Both the position numbers and the translations under genes were made by a program. From contig CM070594.1 in the NCBI GenBank assembly GCA_036346395.1, forward strand, positions 19,315,385 to 19,379,384: a stretch of DNA of 64,000 bases, written 5' to 3'. This document shows positions 33,901-45,731 of this stretch, piece by piece. The notes beneath the pieces are model-generated. The model saw nothing but the letters and a program-made list of their open reading frames with translations, made no database searches and was not told where the DNA came from. The DNA comes from Hsuehochloa calcarea (lineage: Eukaryota > Streptophyta > Magnoliopsida > Poales > Poaceae). The first letter of the stretch is position 1, and every line of letters begins with the position of its first letter.

Positions 33901-34010
33901 TGAAGTCATCACCTGCTGCTCGCGTGAAAGAGGTGAACCATTTTGAGTTCCCTGGTCATGTGGCGTGAACATCCGAGTCAACGAACCACGTGTTCTTCCC
34001 TTTCGCGCGT
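30930..34010 (-). pseudogene. Sirevirus B pol: protease, integrase, RT, RNase H (frameshifted)
   Basis: Reading on the minus strand: protease around 34000-33780, with the active-site region near 33985. Integrase about 33650-32880: WHRRLGHIGFDHL of the zinc motif, the block with RDDNGTEFKNA around the second catalytic Asp, and the Glu block before 33060. RT about 32380-31760: RWVFKNKQ, LYGLKQAPRAQYDRL and the YVDD box around 31830, in shifted frame. RNase H about 31480-30930, with stop at 30930-30932. In the RT the usual AWYDRL reads AQYDRL. Several frameshifts break it; because the LTRs are so similar, some may be sequence errors. Confidence 0.8.
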
Positions 34011-36400
34011 AATCCTAAAAATCAAGGAGCAAAAGAGCGATGTGTCTCAATCTTTGGGATTAGATAAACAAGATTTAGGAATCCATCTTTCGAGACACAC
34101 GCCTCTCAAGGAGTATACAAACCGTAAGTACTATCCTTGATTTCATTTAACATTTGGTTATGAGCAATGTTCAAATTAAAATGAGACTTGAGCTGTCCAT
34201 GGGCGGTCCGACCGCTTTGTTCAAGCGGTCGATCGGTGACCAAAACGGTCGACCGGTGAGCACCAAATGGTCGACCGCCCACCGATACACATTAGAATTA
34301 GGATGTCTAGAAACATAATGATTTGCATGAGATAAAAATCCTAATCCGTGTTTATTCTTTTCGGTGTTACCATGTCTCATAGAAGCTCTAGGTTGCATGA
34401 ATGAAATTCTATCAAAATTTTTCCTATCATTTTTCAACCTCGCCAACAAAGATTCAATCAAATGTCCACCTTTTTGCAATAAGTGCAATGGTACTTGGTA
34501 CCACTAGAAGAAGCACCATTTGAATTAATACAAGGTTGGGCAAAACCTGCAGATTTAAAAGATGTTTTTGCAGTTGGGTTTTGAATTCAATTAAACCTTT
34601 TCCAAGACTTGAATGACTTTTGGGTTGAATTGTCTTGAAAAGAATTGAATCCTAAACCTTGCTTCTTATAAGGAGTTTTAGACTTGTCAAGAATCATGTT
34701 TAATTGTTTCTTACCTTTAGAAAATTTCTCTAATGTATCATGAAGGTAAGCATTTTCTTTTCTCAAGTTGACACAAGAATCACAAGTTTTATCCATAGAT
34801 TTTTCCTTATACAAAGCAATTTCAAGCTTAAGAGTGGAACATGAAGCACAAGTAGTATTTTCAATATTGTCCTTAAGCTTAGCATATTTGACTCTAGCGA
34901 CTTCTAAGATATCTTTGATTTCACGTTCTTTTCTAAGCATGAAGTGCAAGGGCTAGAATCAAAAACATCAAAAGCAATCAATTTACTAGATTCTAAACAT
35001 TTTTCACAAGGAGCACTTTTAATTTCATTTAGTTCAGATTTAGCATTCTCAAGTTGTTGTACACAAATATTATGAGCAGATTGTAACTTGGTAATTTGGA
35101 ATGCATAGCATGACAAGATAAACATTCATCGGGTTCAAGAGTCTTAGCAGCTTTAAGCTCTACTTTCGGTTTGCTAATTTTTGACTCTAATTTCTTATTT
35201 TTGTCATAACAAATTCAAGCGCTTCATCTTGACTAAGCAATTGCTCAACTATAGAATCATATTTAGCGTAAAGCTCATCATAAGAAAAAGATACCTCATT
35301 ATCATCAATGTCGTCCGTGTCGACCATGAAGCACATGCCGTGAAATCTTTGGCCTTCCCTTTCTTTTTACCTTGAGGATCTCCTCCTCCTTGTCCTCCTC
35401 CTCCAGGTATCCACATCGCTCAAGGATTGATCCTCAAAAGCGGCAAGGACCCAGTGAGCACCTTCACAAGCTTATTTGCCTCATACCTTGATTTGTTGAA
35501 AGGAGGCTTCTTCCAAGTGGCTTTCCTTCCTTATGATTGCTCTTACCTTTCACTTGGGGCAATTTGCCTGATATGATTGAGCTCACCACATTCATAGCAT
35601 GTTACCTGACCACCTCTCTTTTGTTTCTCACATTATTGTAGGCCGTGTGAATTTCTTTGCTAGAAGAGCTAACTCTGCTTCAGAATACTTTCAAGCTCCT
35701 CTTCATGAATAGCGAGATAAACAAGCAAATGAAAATCCGAGAAGAAGATTCACAAGAGTCATCAAAAGCCTTTTGAGAGGATCTCGCTACCAAAGCTAAA
35801 TTATCTTTCTTAGGATGATCAACTCTTTTAATTTCATGAGTCTTGAGTTTACTATAAAGCAATTCTAAAGTAAGACTTGAAAGATCAACATTTTCTTCTA
35901 TAGCGGTAGCTTTCATCTCCCACTCCTTGGTGTTGATTGCGGCCAAGAGATGGGTGGCATTTTCAGATTGAGAATATTCAATATCAACGACTTTCATTTG
36001 ATTAATTACTTTATTAAAGCGATCGAAAATGTCATCGATGCTCTCTCCAGACGCATCTCGAATTTATTGTACTCACGCTTGTAAGCAGTTTGGCGCACCT
36101 TTTGATTTGGGACGAACCCTCATGATATGTTTCGAGAGTGTTCCAAATTTCATCTTGCTTGAAAGATTGCAAATTCTATCATATTCTTGTCTACCAAGTG
36201 CACCATATAAAAGATTCTTAGCTTTATTGTTGTTAGCCAAAAGAATTGCGAAGCGGTGTAGCAATTTCAGAATAACCAATGGGCTCTAACAACATCCCAA
36301 ATAGCTTGTCCTCGCTCTCAAGAAAGACGCGCATACGATTCTTCCAATAGGCATAGTCGTGCCCATCGAAGATATGCGGTTTAGTAGAAAACTTATCCAT
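34011..36400 (-). pseudogene. Sirevirus B gag with coiled-coil/CxxC extension
   Basis: The minus-strand ATG at 36398-36400 is 46 bases after the primer site. The core Gag runs to about 35680 with frame changes, including LLAAINTKEWEMKATAIEEN. A knuckle region (CYECGELNH-like) lies at about 35600-35560. The coiled-coil extension (about 35300-34587) is better preserved than in A: one open frame of 120 codons (34587-34949) holds CASC and CDSC pairs, and another (34904-35125) holds CEKC and CTSC. After it comes an open stretch 34171-34488 that reads through the palindrome block at about 34200-34280. Sirevirus Gag extensions are known coiled coils; the function of the CxxC pairs is unknown to me. 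Confidence 0.8.
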
Positions 36401-36445
36401 CGCCAAAGTTCAAGGACCGGTTAAGATCAAGATTGAACTAACCTT

Positions 36446-36457
36446 GCTCTGATACCA
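36446..36457 (-). other. Primer-binding site of Sirevirus B
   Basis: The minus strand reads TGGTATCAGAGC, a perfect complement to the initiator-Met tRNA 3' end, two bases inside the 5' LTR. Confidence 0.95.
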
Positions 36458-36459
36458 CT

Positions 36460-38240
36460 TGTTGGACCGTAAAGGCGACTAGAGGGGGTGAATAGGAGCA
36501 CGCTCACTTTTTCACAAATTATGAACTCAATACAAATTAACTCCAAGAGCTATTAGGAAGCTATGAAGATCAATATACCAATCAATGGAAGACTAGTATT
36601 GAATCCAATTAAAACCCTAAGCAATATAACAAAATCAACTAAGATTATCAAGACTCACAAAGACAAAGTGTCCGACATGTTATACTCAACCGGTCGGACC
36701 GATTGCTTGGCGGTCGGACCGGCGTTGTCTTTGGCGGTCGGACCGCTCAAAATCGGTCGACCGGTGATGACGGCGGTCGACCGCCGACTCGAACCGATCT
36801 ACAACGAAGAAAATCACCCGATGACGGTTGCAATTAGGTGAAACTTTTGATTCTCAACTCCAATCTTTATGAAACTTTGCACACACCTTCTATATGCTAT
36901 TGAGGACCTATTCCAATCGAATATTATGATAATTCTTGGAACGATTTTGAGCAATTGTCAATTGATTAATGAAGGTCTAAAACCGGGCAAGAACGAAAAC
37001 TTGATCCTAAAGCTTGTTCGTGAGAGATTGATGATCAAGATGATGCTAGATAGATTCACACATATCACAGCAAGCTAATTCACGTGAAAGAATCAATCAC
37101 AAACTCGTGGATCAAAGAAAGCCCTAAAATCACCAAATTGAAAGCAAGAACGAAAAGAGACTTATCTCAAGCAAACCTTGCATAGATTGATTTCGTGATT
37201 GAAGTGGATTACATCCACACCATCATGGATCGAGAAACAATCAAGGATCACGAAATTCACCACAAACCATCAAGAGCCCTAGCCTCCACCTCAACTCCCC
37301 TAAAGACAATTAGGGTTTTGAAACATCAAAAGGCCAGAGAGAGAAAGGTGCAGCCACCATCTCCTCCTATTTATAGTGGAGGCCTAAAACTCTTAGGGTT
37401 TGACTTAATTGGGCTCCGTTAAGGCCCACTAACAAACGGGTCACACACGCACGCACTTCAGCGCCGTCTTTAACCTTTGACCTAAACCGCTTCACCATGC
37501 GCCATGGATTCGCCAATAGGTCACCCTTGTCCATCTTGTGTCACGCTTGAGTCGTTGACTCACCCGCATCGCCGATCGTTCGGACCTCAACTCTTCAAGT
37601 CTAGTCCCGATTCTCCTCGCCGTTGACCGTCGTTGACCACCAAGCTACCCGCACAACCACGCATAAGAAAACACGATTCGGGAACAAGTTCTTCACAACT
37701 TGACCCATGTTAGTCAAAACATGCATCATGCAAATCATATGCCATGAAACCAATGACTTTGACCTAACAAAACAACATCGCCACGGTTGGTCGACGTTCA
37801 AGTAATTTACGGTCCGACCGCTCCAGTGAGCGGTCGGACCGCTCATGGCGGTCGGACGCTCCTCGTGAGCCGGCCGGACCGCCTTAAGACTTAGCCAAAT
37901 TCAAGCTCCCAAAATCAAACCTTCGAAACTTTAAACCAATAGAACTTTTCACCGGAGGCTCCAAAATCATGAGACCAAGTGCATTGGGATCCCCTTACTT
38001 GTCTACAACACCTATTTTTGGCCCACTCGATTTGAACACTTTTGGTCATCGCCGTCCGATCCGCCTCAGATGGCCGGCCCGACCGATATGGGACCGGTCG
38101 GACCGCTGCAAGGACCGGTCGGACCGCCCGAGCGATAAGCTCAGAACTTTGTCGAAAACGCGTGAAACGACAAACCGTAAACGCCATTGCCAATTGTCAC
38201 ATCATCCTAAGATCTGGAGCATATCCCCATGAAATCCACA
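36460..38240 (-). repeat. 5' LTR of Sirevirus B (1781 bp)
   Basis: The plus strand runs from TGTTGGACC to TCCACA, followed by the right target duplication GGCTT. It has the same internal order as 27297-29081. GGTCNGACC clusters lie at about 36690-36785, 37810-37885 and 38075-38130. A TATA box is at 37368-37375 (minus strand). Confidence 0.94.
37368..37375 (-). promoter_or_regulatory. TATA box of Sirevirus B 5' LTR
   Basis: TATAAATA on the minus strand at the conserved LTR position. This is the expected promoter for genomic RNA of element B. Confidence 0.72.
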
Positions 38241-38903
38241 GGCTTTATCCCGAGATTGGCCTATCCACCAGCTGGATATTGCCTACACTGTAGAGCAAGT
38301 TTGGCTCCATATGAATGATCCTCGCGAGTCGCACCTTGCCGCCGTGAAGCGTATTCTTCAATATCTTCGCGGCACCATCGACTACGGCCTTCTTCTTCAC
38401 CGAACCACCTCTACAGATCTGGTTATCTACTCCGACGCTGAGTGGGCTGGTTGTCCCGACACGCGTATGTTCACTTCAAGTTACGTTGTGTCCCTGGGTG
38501 ACAATCTCGTCTCTTGGTTCTCGAAGCGGCAACATACTGTCTCTCGTTCGAGTGCGGAGGCTGAGTACCGGGCTGTGGCCAATCTTTTTCTTGAGGCGTC
38601 TTGGTGCGCTTAACTTCTTCGAAGCTTCACAAAGACTCCACGCCGAGCTACCCTCGTCTACTACGATAATATCAGCGCTGTCTATCTCTCAACAAATTCG
38701 GTGCAACATCAGCATACTAAATATGTTGAGATTGATCTTCACTTCGTCCGGGAACGAGTTGGTCTTGGCGGTGTCCACGTTCTTCATGTTCCGACGATAT
38801 CTTAGTACGCCGATATTTTCACCAAAAGGCTACATACTTCTGTCTTCACCGAGTTCCGGTCCAGTTTGAACGTCCGTTCCGCCGACGCTCCAACTGCAGG
38901 GGG
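38241..38903 (+). pseudogene. Ale-like RT end fused to RNase H by internal deletion
   Basis: Right after the Sirevirus insertion the host frame resumes and reaches the RT phrase WPIHQLD. It then jumps directly to AYTVEQVWLHMNDPRESH, which normally lies well downstream, just before RNase H. The catalytic YVDD palm segment is therefore absent. RNase H follows: YSDAEWAGCPDTR (catalytic Asp), SRSSAEAEYRAVA (catalytic Glu), then after a frameshift near 38610 the last part with CDN-like YDNISAVYLS and HTKYVEIDLHFVRERV, ending near 38870. A copia RT normally needs roughly 500 more bases here. Dead copy; the deletion is seen directly. Confidence 0.8.
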
Positions 38904-38904
38904 T

Positions 38905-39069
38905 TGTTAGACTCTTCGGTTCTTGTTAGACTATTTAGTTTATGACTCTTTGGTTCCTAATCCGCACTTGGTGTTAGACTCATTTAATTCTTAATTCATA
39001 TTATAACATTTAATTTATATATATATATATAACCTTTAGCTTCGACTCCTTGAATATTCCGCGCTCTCA
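38905..39069 (+). repeat. 3' LTR of the Ale-like element (165 bp)
   Basis: It starts TGTTAGACTCTTCGG right after the purine tract GCAGGGGGT and ends GCGCTCTCA. It matches 24109-24327 but is shorter, with fewer TGTTAGACTC copies and a (TA)n run at about 39019-39031. Confidence 0.8.
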
Positions 39070-40539
39070 TTTCTGACCAGCGTACGTGACGTTGACGCGA
39101 GGCCGGCAGCGCACGCTGCGCTTGCAGGTTGCACCAGCACTAGCGGCGCCGGAGTCGCGTGCGAGGTGCCCAGTTAAGGAGAGAAGAGGCGTGTGCCCCG
39201 CAGACGGACGGTGCCGATTGACGAGCCCATCATAATTTCTCCCGCGCGCCTCGGTGCCGAGCCCATCATAATTTCGCCCCATGGGCAGGTGGTTCGGCTC
39301 ACGCACGGCCCAGCAGCTTCTACACACGTTCGTGGCCCGGCCTCGCCCCTCCCACAGTCGTCGTTTCCTGCCTCGGGCGGGGCCAGCTACTATCCTACTT
39401 ACAACGCGAGAGGGGGCCGGCACGGCTTGAGCCGGGGTGGTGTTTCGGGCCGTGGTTATTTCTTCCTTCCTTGCAGCAAAAGCGTTTGTTTAGGCTATGC
39501 CACTCATGGGCACACTAGCTATGTGGCACCATGGACGCATAATTGAGGTAGGTCATGCACCAATTAATTCGTCCAGTCCTTGCATAGCATTTAGGCCTGC
39601 TAATGGGTGAGAAACAAACCCAATTTCACCCCAAACCCATGACAGGAAGCTCCACTCTCCCAATCCAAACCAGTCCATTTCTCATCCCCTAGGAACCCAC
39701 GTAATATTTTAACCCAAACCATTTCCCTAACATAAGTTCAACCCATTTCAAACCAACTTCAAACCACACATATGAACCACACGACATAATGGGTTCATGC
39801 AAACAATACACATACACTGTGTCACCAATACCAAAAGAAGAAGACAGTATCAGAGAAATCACTCGATAAAGAAGTGTGTACTTCCAGATGGAAACTACGC
39901 TCTTTCTAAAATTTCAAGTCACCAGAAACTGCAGTTAGGTGTAATGCTCCCAAGCAAAATGTACTTTGATTTTTCAGTACAATTAGTTGAGTTATAAAAA
40001 CTGGAGGTACTTCATCAAGAACATTATGAAGTACACAAAATCGATGAGTGGCAATTGTGGCATGATTTAGTGCATAGCCATTAACAAGAGTCCATGCCGC
40101 ATATTCACTCTCCCTGGTGTCCAAACAACAAGAAGAAAGTGCAGAGGTTAAAAAAAAAACAGAACTGCAAAAGTCAGAATCAGTAACGCCTCTAAGGAAA
40201 CAAACAAAAGGATAACTTCAAGCCTTCCAGAATGCACTGAATCACTAATATGTGCAAACAATTGTGTGTTAAAGCATATTATGCTTTATCGCTTCAAGCG
40301 GTCAATAATACGAGTACCAGACAAAACTAAGCTCATCCACAAGTAGTTCCGAAATTAATACCCTTGGCAAAGGCCCATATATACCAGTTTCAGTGTAATT
40401 TCTCAAATTCAAATTCTCTGTGAAAACACTGTACTATTTTCTGAGCCAGTAGGTAGCACTCACAGATACATTACTGAATCGTTTCATACACGATGTAAAC
40501 TGAACCAAGTATTATATTATAGACATCAGAGTCACATAG
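39070..40539. other. Intergenic stretch, no recognised gene
   Basis: The first 470 bases are GC-rich with a short direct repeat of GAGCCCATCATAATTTC (near 39223 and 39258). The rest is AT-rich. Short ORFs lack family motifs. Confidence 0.45.
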
Positions 40540-41585
40540 ACCGCATCGGGTCGAGTTTTACATTAAGAGCCGAACATGCTAAATGATTACATTACAAATG
40601 TAGCAAAAGCGGTAGCGGAAACAAAAGGATAGATCAGATCTCTCCACAGGCAAGTGACTGGGGAAACCCGTGTGCGTCTGATATTAACCAAAGACTGAGA
40701 TAATATTGGATGCACACAAGCACCAGAGTCAACTAGACTAAGGCGGGACTCAGACTAAACGAACTACACTACTCTTTGTCATCTCTGGGGCCTCCAATTT
40801 TGGGATCCTCATAGTATGCATAGTCTCCATGAATTCCTGCTTCTGAGGGTTTGGGGAAAGAGCGAGCATGAACACAACTTCCGTGCTCGCGATCCAACAC
40901 ACAGAATGTAGTAATAAAATATGCAAAGCTTAACAAGGCTGACTCAGGTTCTTTTCTTTGCTTAAAATAACATTTTCAACTACAATATTTAGAAATCCCT
41001 ATGACTTAGTAGTTTGACCAAATCTCCACCCATGCTTAAATTTTGAGTGGAGTCATCTCCACATATTAACATCACTGTGTACGACGACCCAGTAAAAGTC
41101 CAAACCACGGGCTAGGTGAGCCCGATACCACAATCATCCCACCCACAAAGTTTTATAAATAGAACTAACTCAAGTTAACTTCTCGTGTCCGTCTTTGACC
41201 ATAGGCATGACTGTTTAAGCAGTTTAGACTCTGCAAAGGTTGTACATTGTACCAACAAGAGACAATTATACTCATTGCTACATATGATTCCTTAGTCTTG
41301 TAGTTGAGCGATCATCACAATAACCTTTCAAATTACATTGCCTTTTCTGGCATCTCACCCATATGGACTGCCCCCATTTGCGGTGGGTCCCATAATGTTG
41401 TTCGGAATGTTCACCACCATGACTAGCGTAGTTGAAAACTTCACCCTTCTCTAGTGTCCCATTCAAGTTGGATCGTATCCAATGCTTGCACTACCTCACT
41501 CTGCCTCCAGTGACATGAATTCCAGAGCCTAATAAATTTAGTAAGCCAAGTTGTATTTTACAGACTTGTAGTTGTACTTGTTTTT
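40540..41585 (-). repeat. Old minus-strand LTR-like sequence, 3' part
   Basis: On the minus strand this resembles the distal part of large grass Gypsy LTRs. A short reading ending GDYAYYEDPK and then DDKE-stop (about 40770-40835) follows a pyrimidine-AG acceptor, and phrases such as GTGGTATCGGGCTCACCTAG lie near 41120. It breaks off at the TTTTT target of the Tekay-like element and continues at 55117. The left boundary is approximate. Identification is by pattern memory. Confidence 0.45.
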
Positions 41586-42582
41586 TGTAACATCCCAAAT
41601 ATGGGTTTGTGTTTCAAATGTAAGAAAATCAGAAGAAACTAAAACTTTTCTTGCATCTTGAAGACTTGGCTATTTTGGTAATTCTTTTCAAAAGAATTAT
41701 GGAAAATCCAATTTAAATTCTCCTTTGACCCTAATCAAAAACCCTCCTTGGCAAAGGTCTTTTGCCAAACCCTTGGAAATCTTTTCCCTGAGTTCTTGGG
41801 AGGCTTGGCAACACCTCTGAATTATCTCATGATTTTTAGAAATTATTTGATAATTTTTGGAGGCAAGTCAAACTGGTCAAACCCTATTTTCCTCTCTTCT
41901 GGAATTTCTGGAGAATATTTCAGTGCATGAAAATCTCTGAAAATTTTATGGAAGTTTCCTCCTGCTGTCAGCAAGCTCCAGTTAAAATTTCATAAATTTT
42001 GGAGTTTGTTTGCTACCTCAAATAATTCCTCCAAAAATCAGATGTCTAAAATTCAAATTCTAGCTGGTTTGCACTGTTCCTCGGGTTCGAACCAGGCTCG
42101 GGCTCGAGCCACTGGACTCGGTCCAGTCAACTAATCGCACCGGCGTGGTCGATCGGGTGTGCAGGTCGTGAGCCGTTGGATCAGCATCGAACGGCCCTCG
42201 ACCAGTTGAACGATGGAATCGTTCTAATCCACCCGATCCAACTCAGCCGTTGGATCAACATCGAACGGTCTTCGACCAGTTGAACGACGGAACCGTTGTA
42301 ATCCATTCGATCTAACTCAGCCTTTCGATTTCCATCCGACGATCGACGAGTCGTCTCCTTCCTCCGTCGGCACAAGGCGTGAGCGGCGACCATGGCGTCT
42401 TGCAGAGGAGAAAAGCCGCAGCGTCAATCCAATCCACGATCCGCTTTTAAACGGCTATCTCTGCGCATTTAATGCCCGTCGTGCTCCTCCTCGACGTCCA
42501 CTCTCCAACTGCTCCGTCGCCGCTCTCGCTCAAATGGCTGTGTTGACCGAGCGGGATATCGCCTTTGCTCGGCCATGCCCGC

Positions 42583-42590
42583 TATTTAAG
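42583..42590 (+). promoter_or_regulatory. TATA-like box in 5' LTR of Tekay-like element
   Basis: TATTTAAG, followed about 25 bases on by CTTCTTTTAGCCACACC. It is conserved at 51970-51977 in the other LTR and places transcription start near 42615. Upstream CCGTT motifs lie at 42173 and 42247. Confidence 0.6.
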
Positions 42591-43460
42591 CTCCTTGGTT
42601 TCTCCCTTAGCTTCTTTTAGCCACACCGCAGCTCTAGCTAGCACTCACAAGCCAGCTGGAGCCACAGATTCTCGGGAAGCTCTCTACGCCATTGACGGTT
42701 TTGGAGCTTCTGAAGTCGGTGCAATGGGGTTTTCTTCCACAGTCTTTGCTCCCTCTGCTCTCCCTCTACTCATCGACGCTTAACCTCACTCAATTCGGTT
42801 CAATTTGTCCAGGACGAGCCGAATCAGTTTCCCTTTCTACCGAAATCGCCATTCTTCTTCGCCTGAGCGGCCGACTCTTCTCGGTGCATCCTTTGCGCCT
42901 GTGTAACCCCTCTTTAGTCCCTAGTGGCTGGCACGACTCCCTTGGACCGCAATGAGCCGCTTGCATTTTTCGTTTCGTCACTTTATGGTCACCTCGGTTC
43001 TCTCGGCTTGCTTGCTTCTGAACCACCTCACCAACGCCATTGGTACTCTTAGGTGCGCAATGATGTTTGGGACCCATTTTGGGCACTTGCTCGCACCGCC
43101 ATGCGCGGCGAGCCGTTTACGGCGAGCCGTTCTTCCCCGCGTTTTGCCGGACAAAAGCAGACGATGGTTTGAACGTGAGTCGATGCGAACCGTCGATCCT
43201 TAGATCTACGGCCACGTTCGCGTGGAAAATTTTGAATTGCCGCGCTCGATGCGTGGACCGTTGGATCTAAGATCAATGGTCCCGATGCGAGTCGGCATGA
43301 GCATTGGATCCCGGATCCACGGCTCGGCGTCGCGGCGTGAACGTTCGGACCGCGAACGCTCCCATCCTCGTGGACCGTTGGATCCGATCCAACGGCGGAC
43401 GACCGATGTCCCGGACGCCCCAGCGCTCAGACCAAAGTGGTGTGGACCGTTGGATCCCGA

Positions 43461-43471
43461 TCCAACGGTTA
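43461..43471 (+). promoter_or_regulatory. MSA-like MYB site in LTR (TCCAACGGTTA)
   Basis: It matches the mitosis-specific activator consensus YCYAACGGYYA of three-repeat MYB factors at every position. It is the right half of a 22-base palindrome (43447-43468: CCGTTGGATC, two Cs, GATCCAACGG). The same site is at 52841-52851 in the 3' LTR. It lies downstream of the TATA box, so its role is uncertain. Confidence 0.45.
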
Positions 43472-45719
43472 ACGACTCAGATGTTCGCGGCGCGCGCCGC
43501 GCGTTGCTCCGGAACGCGGACCGTCGGATCCAAGATCGACGCCTCGCTCGCCACGCCATTTCTAAATTCGATTTTCCCAAGAGATTTATTTATCAACCTG
43601 AAAATGTGATAACTTGTAAAATGCATAACTAATTCATTTCAAATCCTTTTCGGTGATTCAAATTTTGTTGGTTATGTTTTTAACTAGACTTTAATTTAAA
43701 AATGTTTCCAAACTCAGTACAGCTCTAGAAATTTTTGCTAATGAATAGTAGTATTTTTGATTTATAAAAGCTGAGCAAAATTGTTTTGGTCATATCTTTG
43801 GCATTAAGAATCCAAATCAGTTGGTTCTTGTTGCTAAATTCTTTATAAATCATCATCTTGCTACTGTAAAGTTTTGGAATTTTTGGAGAATGTTTACTGT
43901 TGGGTCTTTGCATTTTATTCGTTCTTATCGGTTGCTTTTGCTTTCTCGTTAGGATCCAGAGAACACGTTGATAATATTATCGATCCACAAGAACACCTTG
44001 ACCCACAGCAAGCGTGCAAGATATTTGATCATAAATGTCCCATTACTTTCAAAGTCTAATATCTTGTTTACAAATTATATGTATGTATTGCTTTTGTGTC
44101 CAATTATTTTTGCCTGCTTAGAGGTAGCTATTCCCAATGCATTGTTGCCATTAAAATGTTATCCCCGCCACAACCATAAGTTATTATCATCGGTGAATTA
44201 GAGCCCGTGATTTAATTATGCTCTTTTACTTGTCTTTGCGATGTCATGCCTAGAAATGCTTAGCTACTAGGTAGAATTGGGCGGTTATCGACTTAGTCGA
44301 TGACCTTGATCACACAAATCATTTTGTTTATTTTGGTTCAGACCTTATGCTTTTGTTTGTAAAAACCGAAAATGAGACAAAATGATTTGACTTGGGCACA
44401 ATGGCATGTTGGTGTGATTGTTTGGTGTGACAAGGAAGTGCCTGTGTTCCTAAGGACCGAAAATGTTGCTGCGCCATTGATCCAAGCACTTTGCGTACTA
44501 ACCACATGAGGGTTATATGGGACCCTCTTGACCTAGTACTTTGGCGTGGGTTATCTCCGAGTCGCAGGAGGGGTTGTGTGTGTGGTGTGAAACATGATAT
44601 GTGTTCGGTGTTCTTGTGTTGGGTGTGCGGTGGTGGAGATTCGGGTAGGCTCTCCACCTCGAGGAGCGTCGTAGTTGTCCAAGGCTTTACCCGAAGGGTA
44701 GTTGACCAAGGCTTTACGATGACTCAGACACAACGTATGGGTTTCTATCCATACGGGCGGCTCGTGAATAATTCACAATATTGGAAATGTCTCAGAGGAC
44801 TTAGCCGTGCTGCAGATACCTAAGGAAGTGTGCTTAATAGCTTGGCAAAAAGGTGGTCCGACATGTGGGTAAGTTGGTACACCTGCGCAGGATAAAACTA
44901 TTCGAATAGCCTCGCCCTAGGTTATGGACACGCTTGGGGATTTCCGCAAGATCTAGACTTCAACAACTGCTTTTGTTTTAAAATTAAAACTTGATATGGT
45001 TGGCATGAATGGGTAATTCATGCTATTGTGGTGACTAATGGTCTAGTCACTTCGGGATCTTTTATCGTTGTTGATACTTGATTACTACTGCTTTTATCAA
45101 ATAAAATCAGATTGCAAAATTGCTTTCAATCTATTACATTATTGCAAATAAAATTTGCTTTATGCTTAAAATTTGAGTCCTAACTGCTCCACTTAATTAA
45201 GCTTGCATATAGTTATTGTGTAGATCTGTTATCATTCTTGTATATCTTGCGTAGTACATTCAAAGTACTCACCCACTTTTTTTGGGTCGCTTTTGTTCTG
45301 CAGAGGAAGAAGGTGAGCCCCAAGGGCCTCACTTTTGTGAGATGTCTTTGTGGTTTCGACGACTAGCTTGGCGGTCCTGTCGGTTGCCTTGTGGGTTAAA
45401 GGCACACCGATTGGCTCTTTTGGTTTATGGCCATCTTATGGCACTTTTGCTTCATTGTTATATTTCTTTATGTATGATGTCATTTGGCGGTTGGCCTCTC
45501 TTTTGTAATAACTATCCTTTATGTATGTCATCTTACTGTTGTTGTTTTGCTTCGGTTCTATGTGAATGAATGGAATTGATGCATGAGCTTTGTAAAGAGG
45601 TGTGTATCTTGCACTGGAAGTATACATGTCTCGAGTCTCGGATTATCTCGATTTGTGATGCTAGGACCAAGTGGATGGTTAAGCATTACAAGCCGGATAA
45701 ACCGGGTCTCACAAGGTTT

Positions 45720-45731
45720 TAGTATCGAGCC
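45720..45731 (+). other. Primer-binding site of Tekay-like element
   Basis: TAGTATCGAGCC lies six bases after the LTR. It resembles the initiator-Met complement with a G-to-A change and one missing base, the same missing base as in Sirevirus A. Confidence 0.6.

Larger units (their letters stand above)
27297..38240 (-). mobile_element. Sirevirus-type Ty1/copia element B, complete, minus strand
   Basis: A full-length element of 10,944 bp. Its 3' LTR is 27297-29081, internal region 29082-36459 and 5' LTR 36460-38240. It is flanked by a perfect GGCTT target duplication (27292-27296 and 38241-38245). It has a perfect initiator-Met primer site, multiple polypurine tracts, gag with coiled-coil/CxxC extension and pol in copia order. 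Internal sequence closely matches Sirevirus A. The LTRs are near identical outside GC-rich stretches, indicating a recent insertion. The pol frame is broken in several places as written. Confidence 0.95.
24109..39069 (+). mobile_element. Ale/Retrofit-like Ty1/copia element, split by Sirevirus B
   Basis: The 5' part is 24109-27296 and the 3' part is 38241-39069, about 4.0 kb in total without the insert. Domain order is gag, protease, integrase, RT, RNase H, so copia. Short LTRs (219 and 165 bp) and the integrase C-terminal phrase with HKGYRCLDLSSNRVII fit the Ale/Retrofit/Hopscotch group. Stops and frameshifts are many. Target duplication is imperfect (GATCT left, TTTCT right). Most of the RT palm is deleted (see 38241-38903). 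It is older than the nested Sirevirus. Confidence 0.8.
41586..45713 (+). repeat. 5' LTR of Tekay-like element (4128 bp)
   Basis: It starts TGTAACATCCC after five Ts and ends GGTCTCACA. The promoter-like TATTTAAG is at 42583-42590. A GC-rich zone (about 42080-43560) carries repeated CCGTTGGATC/GATCCAACGG motifs. A pyrimidine-rich TTCTGCAG near 45296 resembles a splice acceptor. Apparent ORFs inside are frame accidents in GC-rich DNA. Confidence 0.93.

Noticed and set aside
24104..39074. Perfect target duplication for the Ale-like element
   Set aside because: The flanks are GATCT and TTTCT, only partly alike, so not claimed.
42084..42093. GGTTCGAACC resembling a tRNA B box
   Set aside because: No acceptor or anticodon stem can be drawn around it, and it lies inside the Tekay-like LTR with an almost identical partner in the other LTR.
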